Below, piece after piece: positions 53,829 through 64,000 of a DNA stretch of 64,000 nucleotides (its first letter is position 1; every line of letters begins with the position of its first letter). The DNA comes from Terebella lapidaria (taxonomy: Eukaryota; Annelida; Polychaeta; Terebellida; Terebellidae): NCBI GenBank assembly GCA_949152475.1, contig OX424560.1, forward strand, positions 5,084,001 to 5,148,000, read 5' to 3'. The position numbers and the translations under genes were made by a program. Under the pieces are notes generated by a model that had not been told where the DNA came from, made no database searches, and saw only the letters and a program-made list of their open reading frames with translations.

Positions 53829-55481
53829 ATGAGTAAGGTGTTTACCCCATCATCAATGCCCTCGAAGGCTGGGAACAAATCCAAGATGGCCCCTGTACAC
53901 ATTGACCTCTATAACTTTGATGACCCCAAGTTTGAGGACAGCAAGTATGTGATGACAAGTCCGCGGTCACTGGAAGCCTGCTCACGTTTGGGGGTCAAGG
54001 TCAGTACATTCTTCTTTCAAAAGTTCATGTGCTTTTCCGATAATTCGCATATATGTTTGAGGACTGTGTTATTTGTTGTCTTTTCCAGGTTATTTCTGAA
54101 ATTCAAGACATTGATCAAGCATGATGATTGTTGGTTTATTAAGTCTTGATGAAACTACAAATATAATCAACATATAAACCACATTATCATCTTAAAAATA
54201 CTAGTTGAGTCCTGTGTGTGACTGTGTATGTTCTGCTGTGTTACCATGGTTACCAGCCCGTGGAGTTACTGTATCGGTCGCTGGTTGACTTCCAAGAAGA
54301 CCTGCTCCCCGAGGGTTACTCGCTCACTACGATCTTTGAGGTCTATGAGGAGCAGGAACGCGAGAGACAGAGTATGTGTCACTGTCGTAGTGTACGATTT
54401 CTGTTGTATTCTGTGTGTTCTCCATTCTAAGATCAAATGTCATCCTAATTAGATGATTTGTGACTATATTGGAAGACAGTTTGATGGAGATCTAGGTGGC
54501 AGAACTGAGCATGACGTGTGTCCAAATAAAAGTCCCAAAGCTATTGTTTAACAGCACTGTACATACTGTGTAATACTGAACTGTTCAGGAACCTTGTTGA
54601 ATTCATCCATGTTTATGTACAGTGATTGCACAAACAATAACATAGATCTGGTGTTGGAGTTTGTCCCTTGAGTGAGCTGGAATGTTTTGTTTTGTTCCAG
54701 ACAAGCTGCAGCTGTGTCGGGAGGAGAGAGAGCGTGTGATCGACGAGGATCAGGGGGTGAAGACAACTAAAGGGATGGCCGCAAACACTGAGGAGTTTGT
54801 CCCAGAACCTGTTAGAGACACAGGACTATCTGGTATAGTGACATCTAGAAGGCAATTGGGTCAAACGTTTCATATGGTCATCATGTATTGACATCCCTTC
54901 TATCGAACTCTTGTTATCACAACTGATGTTGAAATGTTTGTTTTCCATAGAAAACCTGCATCCTCATGTAAAGACTCAGGAGTGGTTGAAGACAGCTGAT
55001 GTAACGGCCGTCAGAGGGAGTGTGCAGAGGCAGAGAACAGCTTGGACAACCGCAGTCGGTCATGAGAGAATCACGGAAGATGAACTCAATAAACGGTATC
55101 CCTACCTAAATACCTGTGGAATAAAAAATTTTCTTTTCAAATATAAGTAACATAGGTGTTTCGATGGACAATAATATGTTCTTCATTTTGATTTACTCTG
55201 ACAGAGATTAATCTGGGAATATAAATGTTGGTACTTGGAACAACAAGATAAATATTGGAACTTTTGGAACATTGTCATAAATTCTAACTTCTGCAAATGT
55301 TGACAACATTTCTATTGGATTTTCACAATGTCTACAGGGCTTTAGAAATACATGAACTTGGCAAGAAGAAGCAGTCCTCAGTTCGTGGGAGGAAGCGATC
55401 AAAGAGTGCCCCGGGAAAGCAGCTCCCTACTGGTAACCAAGGCAACCGACCTAACAGCGCTAACACTGGGAAGTCTTGGAG
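53829..55481 (+). CDS. CCDC177: CCDC177 orthologue, first five coding exons (3' part not found)
   Basis: Exons 53829-53999, 54257-54371, 54701-54832, 54951-55095 and 55338-55481 join with consistent phases and GT..AG sites, giving 235 codons plus two bases. The opening part matches human CCDC177: HIDLYNF, YVMTSPRSLEACSRLGVK joined to PVELLYRSL, VYEEQERERQ, KLQLCREERERV. Later exons give a basic Ser/Lys stretch (GRKRSKSAPGK). An acceptor at 53818-53819 shows the start codon sits near the 5' edge of its exon, so a non-coding exon lies further upstream. The last exon ends TGG AG|gtaagt, so more coding sequence must follow, and the long coiled-coil C-terminus is missing here. As I recall, the human gene keeps its coding sequence in one exon, so the split arrangement differs. 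Function in animals is poorly known. Confidence 0.88.
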
Positions 55482-58400
55482 GTAAGTTTCTGTATATGTA
55501 TTTCTTTACCTTTATCCTGAATATGCTTGATGCGATTTATTGTAGAAGACTACTGTAAAACCCGTAGAAGACTAGAAGACTACCAGATAGAAGACTACTG
55601 TAAAACCCGTTAAGTTCGCTGCCACAAATTTTCGGTTTTTTTTGCAATCACACGATATTCGCGGGCAATAAATTTCGCGGTTTTACCGTCTCGACCAAAT
55701 TTGTCATAACAATGTGGGTTGTCATCAGAAATAATCAGTATTAAATTCACTTACCTTTTGTCATTGTTTAAAAAAAGATGAACGTGGAAAGTACAAAGTA
55801 TAAATCAACAGACATTACCATGACTGTTGCTTACATTTCTTTCGCTTCCTGTCAACCTAGGAAAAATTAATTCTCATGGAATCAATGCCATGGCCTGATG
55901 ATTAGTTTTTGTGATGACAAAGAGAGGCTCAGGTTAACTTTTATGGTAAAAAATGGTCATCACCTTCCGCTGAGGATCATTTTGTGGAGTCATTCACCAG
56001 GTGGCAGGATTGTTCTTGTTCAGTGCTGCCCCCTGTGTGAGTAGTACAAACACTAGTCACCAGATGGCAGTGCTGCAACCATCATGCTGTTGTGTTCTCT
56101 TACTGTCTGAGTGACAGGACATTGTAGGGAAATGTTCGACTGGCGGACATCATCAGAAAAACAATAAAAATATTCAAAAGAAAAATCCTCGTCACCCTTA
56201 ATGGTAGAACTAGGATGTAATTGCAAGAAGAAGAAGAAAAACAACGAATATGATACAAAAACATGGTCACAAATGGTCAAATGGCTTATGTTACATGTGT
56301 AAAAGTTGCTTACATCACTGCAAGTTGTGTTGAACGAATAATCAAACCTTGGGGTGGGGTCAAACTTGTGATCTTTCACATACAGCACAGTTATCTGGTA
56401 ATACAACAGACGGAACAACTCCTGTGTGATGGTACTTGAGAACACTTTTCCTTGACCTGGCCACTCTTCCCAGGACCTTCTCCACCTGTTTATGTGCGTA
56501 ATTTGCTTTGTTTTCGAGAGCCACATGTGCGCCACAATGCCGCCACATGTTACAATTAAGTAGCGCACTGTAAGATCTACACTTGTGTCTGCTTTTGTGG
56601 AATTTGGGAATTTTTGATGTCCTTTTGACAAGGATGCTTAAATTTATTCTGTTGTGTACTCTTCATGTGCTTGTTCAAAATTTTCTGGTCATCCATGCAG
56701 GAATGTACTAACGCAGAAATCTGTGTGGCAATGTCATTGTGTTTGTGTGACAAAACATGTTTGGATAATGTTCTTATATTTTTTTTGTAGTACTTCATCA
56801 TTTTCAGAAGTTTTTCGGGAACAAGGGAAATTCCAATGTTGTTTTTGAACATATCTATTGTCATGATTGTATGAGTTTCTCGTACAATTTTGTTGACATG
56901 TTATGAACTTTGTTATAAATGTTTTACTTGGAAGCAGCCTACGAATTCATGACTGTTTACAAAAAATTCATGTGTTAGTCCATTCCGTTGCCAACTTTCA
57001 ACTTTTTGAGTGAGTGCCTACGAAATGACCAACATACGTATCCCTCAAGCAGCTTTTATAGTTTGCAGGTCGTACATTAGCACGATGTAATTAGCAATTA
57101 GATGTGTGATAACGCTTATCATGTATCGTGGCATTCTTCGCCATATTGTCCCCATGTGCTAATTGAAAAGCAAAACTCACAGTGACCCCTTACAGATGAC
57201 AGTGGTACAGTCCGGTTTTGTTGTTGTCCATTAGACTGACTGTATTACATGAGGACAAATACTTTAGGTTAATTGTCGCCCGCTGGAGCGAGCAGGCAGT
57301 CATCCGTGACAAATGACCGTCCCTTGATGTATGCTCAAGAGGCTTCTAGGAGCTGCTCAGATAATGGGAGAATGGTAAACACGATGTATCAATTACAGTC
57401 ATTTGTATGAATCATAACAAGTGAATGCATTAGAACACTGCTCCTGGGATGTTTACGAATTCCGCTGATGTTGAAATCGCATGTCTGCTTCATTGAATGT
57501 ATTCAGTTTTAAGTGGTATATTTTCTCTCCTGCGTTGGGCTATTTTAATCAAAGAAATCTAATCTTCCTGCTGATTTAATGAGGTTTGCTGTTGAAAGTT
57601 GGGAACTGCCCCGTTTACAGAATGTATATCAAATAGAGAGTGAATCAAACCAACGTATCAATTGGTTCCCCTGCCGTGCCTTCCTACACCATAAAGCACG
57701 AAACGTAATAAAATACTCACTGGGGGATTTCAACGCTTAACACATATTTCCACATGGTTTGAATGCCAACAATGGCCACTAATGGGTCCTGCTGGGGGTA
57801 TACAACATAGAGGCAGTGATACTCAACAACGCTACTACATCTAGGCTTATTACGTATTCAGAAAGGAGCCCTGATTTGGGTCTGCGGCGGTTGTGCCGTG
57901 TCTGCGTAAAGTGTAATGTAAGGTGCATGTCTATTGTTGGAGGGGCCGAGGTGTCACGCGCAACCAGTTTGTACTCGGGCCTGCTCAACACATGCGGAAG
58001 GACAACCGTCGGTTATAAGTTGTTCACATAACCATCATTGCTACCGTCTTGTGTTGCATTTGAAGGGCAAGCTCCTTGTCACTGCTTGTATGCCGTCCGG
58101 CATAACAGAAAATTTGTCCTCAACAATTTTCGTCTGAACTGACCTGATGCTTATCAGCAGACGGACGTCAATGTATCGTTTGATTCTCATCTAGGAAGGA
58201 AATTGACTTCGGGCGTTCACCTTACGCCAAGAAAAATGAAGTTTATTGTCGCCTTAAAGTGGAAGTATCACGTTGGACAATTTGGCTCAATAACCGTCCC
58301 CCGCCAAGGATAATTTATTTGACAGCGGTCAACTGGAGAGCTACTTGATGGAGCCGACTGTGGGGTTTACTCAACGAGATTGTCGCGATTCTTATTGACC

Positions 58401-59988
58401 AAATAAATTGTGGGTTCCCACCTGGGTGGCTTGGAGCCATTCTTTGAATGCAGTGTTTCTTCGCGTACAGAAATAGCGACATTCTCACTCTTGTGCCTCG
58501 TATAAACATCCGTCGTCTGACCGAACTTTCAAGAACACTTTTTTCCACGAAGTTTTAGTGCCGGTGTCTTGTTACCGTCCGAAAAAATGACTCTCGATCG
58601 ATTCACATCAACTTTGTGATTTAGCAGTTCTCCACGAGTCACCAGTTATATGCCAGTCTGTACAAACTTGATACAAGCTTGACACGGGTGAGGCTGCATG
58701 CGATGTCCGTCGTCGTTATTTCAAGTAGAAGAGTATATGCTTAATGCGCTCAGCTGCTTCGTTGAAAGGAAAACCTTCTCGAGAATTATTCATCGTGGCA
58801 GAAAGAAGGAAAATAAACCCGTCAGAGGAGAATAAAAAAGAATAAGACCCAAAACATCGGAAACTTCCAGTCTAGCTCCCTGTACGGATGTACGGATGTG
58901 ATGTTGTGCTTCGGTATAGCTTCGGGACACTTGGACAAAATACCAAACACAGTGTAGTTTATGGTTGACTCCTGTATTGCTGGAATACACGGCACAGATC
59001 TGACTGTGAGAAATTACAAAATCTTTTCTTCCTCCGCTGTCCGTGTGTGCTTGAGAATATTAGTCCCTAGGCCATCAAGACAAAAGCTACGCAGGGGCTC
59101 TACGTGATGTGCGGTGGTTGCCGACTAAGGTTAAGACAACATGGTGTAACGTCCACCCTTTCTTCCGTAAGTCACAAACAGGGGCCTGCCCACTATCTCC
59201 ACAAAACCCCACGGCAGATCGGGGCCTATGTTTGTACACAGTAGCTCAGTGGATAACGACTTGCTGTATTAAAACTTAAACCCTTTGACATCGCGCGAGG
59301 AATCAAACGCTTTTGTGAGGTCATAGTGTGCTCTTGTGATGTCCAAAACAAAGCGGCTATAACCACAGCAGGCTCACCACACCCAGTGGTACAGGGATAG
59401 GATGCCACTGTTATAAAGACTGCAATTGTTTGAGGCCACACAAGTGTTTAGTGATGAATTTTGAAGGATGCTTTCGAAGAAGAGCCAGAGGAGTGTAAGT
59501 TATCAGAGCAGAACATCAGTTGGTTGATTCTATGATTGATTGTGCTGAGTAGGATGTGAAAGTCTCAAATAAAAGACGACTCTTTTATTCTGGTGGCAAG
59601 CGAAGAATCCTTGGACGACATTCGAAGGTAACGCGGTGTAACATCCTTGTGTGCAGGTGCTTGTTCAGAAGGGTCATACCACTGGCATAACACCACGGGA
59701 ATATCATACAATAACGCCATCTGGATGGTTGATGGACGTAGCTGGAAGGAAGGAGCTGCTTTCATATGGTTGTCAGAACTAGCAGCTCACCTGCTCTCAC
59801 TATGTGAGCACAAGATTAAACTATGATGTTATGATATTTAATTCCTAAAACGACACCATATTCTGGTAGAGATGTTGCTAATTAATCGACTTGCGTGATC
59901 TGCTATCGACCTGTCACCTTTGGAGAACTCACTTGTGCACGTCGTGTTGCCAATAGCAACGAGAACCACACATTTCTGGATGACAACC
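55482..59988. other. Long stretch after CCDC177 exon 5
   Basis: No further CCDC177 exon was recognised, so this may be intron. It contains an inverted copy of the CGCGAA-rich repeat at about 55590-55730. Open frames at 56053-56631 and elsewhere lack protein-like features. Confidence 0.45.
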
Positions 59989-60311
59989 ATGGTTCTGGAA
60001 AAACAAGACAGCGGGATATCACTATCAATGGGCGACGCTCAGGATTCCAAGATGGCCGACTTGGACGGAAAACCGTCCAATCACGACTTGACTTTGGCTG
60101 CATCTGTTGACAATCTGAACACGATTGAGCGACCAGACTTTACGCACATGACGCAGTCAGAAAGTAACCTCGCCTCGCACCTTGACGACCACCATCATTA
60201 CCATGACGATGGTGAGAACCACTCACATGACAACGGTCACCACGACAACGGTCACCATGACGATGAGGTCCATGTGCCGCTTCACAAAACCGTCTGTTGC
60301 TCCCTCTGTCG
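59989..60311 (+). CDS. Histidine/aspartate-rich first coding exon of an unidentified gene
   Basis: The start ATG at 59989 lies in a strong context (ACC ATG G). The exon encodes about 107 residues and ends TGT CG|gtgagt, a near-perfect donor in phase 2. The protein begins MVLEKQDSGISLSMGDAQ and becomes a His/Asp/Asn cluster (HHHYHDDGENHSHDNGHHDN, about residues 67-86), then HKTVCCSLCR. The cluster would bind zinc or other divalent metals. This suggests the cytosolic N-terminus of a metal transporter such as the SLC30 family, but no transmembrane segment is reached, so that is only a guess. No following exon was recognised before 64000. The open frame continues upstream of the ATG without another ATG in frame except three codons before. 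Confidence 0.5.
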
Positions 60312-63300
60312 GTGAGTCTAAAATTAAATGGGACTTACATGTACCTGTAGAGTAAAGTTTGATTGGATTCCACTGATCACCTGCTGCTTTTCTTTCTTGA
60401 TCTTGGAAAACATAGATTATATTATAGATAAATACATGATTGTACATCTGTTAACAGCTATCTAGATCTATGGTATATAGATCTGAATGAGCATAGATAT
60501 GATTTGTGAGTGTGAGGTCAAATTCAAGTTTCGATTCAACCTTTCCCTCAGATATACTGCACGTACATGTCAATACATGTAAGCTTGTTTGGAAAACACC
60601 TTTTGCTTCTGTCTCGAAGTGTATTGAATACACTGATAAAGAGAGGACCTCTGGTCCCCCATCGTTTTAATGACACTCAGAACATATATCAATTTCGTTG
60701 TTTGTAAATGTTTTCTGACATGTGTGTGGCAGTAAGTTACCTGTGAAGTTAATAGGTCACATTTTTGGCATGAGTTTCCATGAAATTCTAGCCCAAAAAT
60801 CATGGCATCACTGTGTAACAATAAAATATAAAATATTAACAATGTTATAAAATAATTATTGACCATCAAAACAACATAAAATTTAATATGCCATACTTAT
60901 AAAATAACCATTAATTATTGCTGTGCCACTTTCTAGAAGCTACACAAAAAGGTTATGATACATGTACAAGTGTACATGGTCGAGTGTGTGGTTTGTGTAA
61001 ATATGCTCTGTGCAACATTAGGTTGTATTCTTAGCTAATGCTATATAATACATTCATTATCAATGCCCTCTCACCGTTCAAATGTTTGACAAATATGATA
61101 AAATCCTGGACAAATATATGGCACCAGGGTTTATTTGAGCATTGCATAAGAAATTATCTACACAAATAGCAGAACTTCACAGTTCTTCGATCAGCGGTTA
61201 AATGTGAATCAATTCGCTGTTGTGTTGACCGAAAGGGACCTTGTTTTCAAGAAAATTTCAAGAGAAATTTTTGAGACATTTTTGAAAATAAAGATTAAAT
61301 AATTTTTTGTGCCAGTGTATATATAGCACTTTTACATACACGTACAGTAAAACTTTTCACGTGGGACCAGTCCTGGACTAGCCTTTCGCGACCTCAACAC
61401 TAATATTCCAATCAAACCATCAAAATTGATGATGAAAGACCCATTTGTTTTTCAAGACTATGATGCAAGATAATAGTATCATGCCAAATGCTCAACAAAA
61501 TGATAGCATTCCTGGTTTGACTACATGTACATGACTAGTTAGACTAGTCAGACTAGCACATGATTGCGGTGCTGGTAAATGTGGCAATGCCAACAATTGT
61601 ACATCTATGGATGCCTTTTGAAAACTCGAACGGGAGGGAGATTTCAATTCAGACATAGAATGCTTAAGGACCCTGAACACACTTCTGACACATTCTACCT
61701 TATTGGTCCTAATAGTGGCACGCGCCCTAATAGTAGAGCACCCCCCTCTTTCATCCAAAAATGTTCGATTTTTGTAACCTTGTATTTCACTTCATACCTT
61801 TCTAATAAGGTCTTGGAGTTTTCCAATCCACACATTTATGTTTTTTTAATCATAATAAAGGAGATTGAAAGCTATAGGTATATTATTCAGTGATTTTCAT
61901 AAATTTGACCTCAAATTTGACATCATTTTTGTGCGCGCTGCTGCAGAGGGTCTTGCTTTGGTTCGCCGTGCTACTATTAGGACCAATACTGTATATATCT
62001 ATGTGACCAGGGTATTGTGCCCACATATGTGGTGCTTGTGTATGGTGGGAGGACTAGAGGGGGGAGGAACGCACTTTGAACTTGCATATATATTTTTGAC
62101 GAACATTTACAACAAACTTTCACCTTTCACTCGGGCAAATGACTGATTAAATGTCAATTTGACATCCAACTTAAAAATGTTTTAAATGGTATACATTTGC
62201 ATTGAAACGTCCCAAATGAACATCCATAAAAACATGCCTTCCAGGCCAAAGGCTTCTCCAAAGAGACGCAGGTGTAACATGAAATTGTACGTGTACCGGT
62301 AGATAGAGTCACGCATATTTATATATTTTCCATCATAAGTGTATTGGAAAACGTTCAAAAAGGAACTTGGATACAAATTGCACAAACAGATTCGTGTACT
62401 TCTCGAATTGTGCTTACAGATTTTTTGTGTGTTTGAATTATTGTAATGGTTTAACCGGCAATAGTCAAAACCTACTGCACGTTTACAATATGACTTTCCT
62501 GTTTTCATGATATGATACAGGTTTCGTAAATAGATGGTCATGTATATTTGTGATATTCTATGGGACTGACATTGGCCCATCCCTCATTGCGGTCCATGTT
62601 CATGTATTTGACTATATTTCAAGAGATCTTAGACTTTTCCATTGTTGGGATATTTACTCTAACACGATATGAAATTGATCTTTTCCTGGCTAGCATCCTG
62701 TTACGAATACTCATTGTATAGCTCCATGCACACAGTTTATATTACAGTGTTATTCCCACAGTGGAGGGCATTATTTGATATTGATATAAACCCAAGTTGT
62801 CCGACTTTTTTGTTTACCTCCATAACAGAACAGCTTAATGTTTATTTTGGCCAGCTTTTGCCTTGAAATATTGGTGGGAACCAGATCTATGAAAAGAGAA
62901 CATGGTTTTCCACTTAATTAAAACTTTATACGCCTACAGCATCCACAGATAGGATATGGATGCATGGACTACTTCTATATAAATGTGCTTGTAAAGGGCC
63001 ATACATGTATATACTTGAACATGTACTCTATTTATCTGCATTTTCAATAGACATTGACAGAAGAATATCAACACATATTTCTGAAATGCATTCTAGTGCA
63101 CTGAGCCTGAAGTCACACTGAAATAAATTTAGCATTTGCAGTATTTCAAAGGGCAGTGTAAACCAAAATTACATGGATTTGTCACTGCTAAAACAAACAT
63201 ACAAGCACATCCTTGGACCTGTCTACTACGTCTGTGCTGGCTGGAAAATTACAGTTCCCGGACGACAAAAGTATCAATTCGCACGTTTTACACTATGTTT

Positions 63301-64000
63301 GCAAACCTTGGACATCGGCCTTCATAAAGTTTGTGGTTTTCCGACAAAAAGTCTGACTTGTGGACCTCACACGGCCATTTGACACTGTCGGGTGAACCAG
63401 AGCCTGTTGTTTGCGCTCAAGAACAAAGGTCTCCGTGAATAACACTCTGATGGAATCCAGGCCGATCCCAGGGGTCAAACTTAAATAATTAGGTTCATCT
63501 CAATCTGGTGAAATGTTCAAGGGTAATAGGCGATATATTGTATTCAGATGTTGATCTCAAGTTATTTACGAAGGATCATACCAGTGTGCAGAAATATCAC
63601 TTTTGTAATTACTGATTTCAATATGTACATGTATCGTGATTTATCATGTTTGCATGTGCATGTATATTAGTGGAAATTGTTGTTGAACTTTGTCTCAAAA
63701 TTGTCCTTTAACATGTTTAATACATTGTACATTCGCAAAAATATCACTAAATGCCCCTGTTAGTATTGGTTAGGGCCATGGTCACAAGATACACAGGTGA
63801 TTCTTCTGTTACCCTCCAGGTGTGTCAGTTAGCAGAGGGCACCTGTCATATGGCAAGAAATATCATTCTTGAAGGCACGTTCTCAATGATAGTGACATCT
63901 CTTTAGCTCAGCTTGCTGTCAAATGTCCAAATAATAACTCACTCCGGGGAAATTGACCTCAGAGTTAACCTCCTAACTTTGTTCACCCGACTTGACCCCC
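60312..64000. other. Likely intron of the histidine-rich gene; no exon seen
   Basis: The sequence is AT-rich and I recognise no coding exon. A MITE lies at 61705-61984. Confidence 0.4.
61705..61984. mobile_element. GGTCCTAATAG MITE, copy 2
   Basis: Inverted ends (A)TTGGTCCTAATAGTGGCAC and their complement. The interior matches the 33962-34251 copy in the opposite orientation (TTTGACCTCAAATTTGAC, GGTCTTGCTTTGGTTCGC). Confidence 0.8.

Noticed and set aside
56053-56631. 192-codon minus-strand ORF
   Set aside because: Low-complexity, with mixed composition and no motif; likely a chance frame.

Overview
This window is animal nuclear DNA. It has intron-containing housekeeping genes with GT..AG splice sites, a nuclear gene for a mitochondrial protein, LINE reverse transcriptases, and dense small DNA transposons, fold-back elements and tandem arrays. 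An invertebrate is clear. A spiralian such as a mollusc is my guess from the AAGGTCA-rich repeats and the general repeat texture, but the sequence alone does not prove it.

Layout. 0.15-4.3 kb: a palindromic fold-back element with a 5'-truncated LINE inside it. 8.5-15.2 kb (minus): complete ATP5F1B (mitochondrial ATP synthase beta), ten exons, 523 residues. Its introns hold a 21-bp minisatellite, a hAT-like element and a TA-flanked element carrying a ~135-bp tandem array. 15.5-21.3 kb: a tandem duplication of about 1.16 kb, one copy invaded by a hAT-like element that itself carries a mariner-type MITE, followed by a 338-bp tandem array. 21.9-24.1 kb (minus): an intronless 730-codon ORF for an orphan, almost entirely amphipathic-helical protein. 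28.2-29.5 kb (minus): a zinc-type alcohol dehydrogenase. 32.6-36.2 kb: a repeat island that includes a fold-back minisatellite with perfect 51-bp ends. 36.9-38.7 kb (minus): an unusual locus where a 66-residue LYR microprotein, resembling the human MIEF1 upstream-ORF protein, ends 89 nt before an intronless complete UBA3 ORF in the same exon. 39.5-43.4 kb: nested repeats with a perfect 33-bp-arm hairpin. 43.6-46.6 kb: a second LINE (plus). 51.3-52.3 kb: two MITEs. 53.8-55.5 kb (plus): the first five coding exons of a CCDC177 orthologue. 60.0-60.3 kb (plus): a histidine-rich first coding exon of an unidentified gene. The rest is intergenic or intronic sequence in which I see no gene.

The genes do not form one pathway. 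The most notable linkage is the LYR/UBA3 locus, which would couple a probable mitoribosome-assembly LYR protein to the NEDD8-activating enzyme through one transcript. The clearest candidates for something undescribed are this arrangement and the 730-codon orphan.
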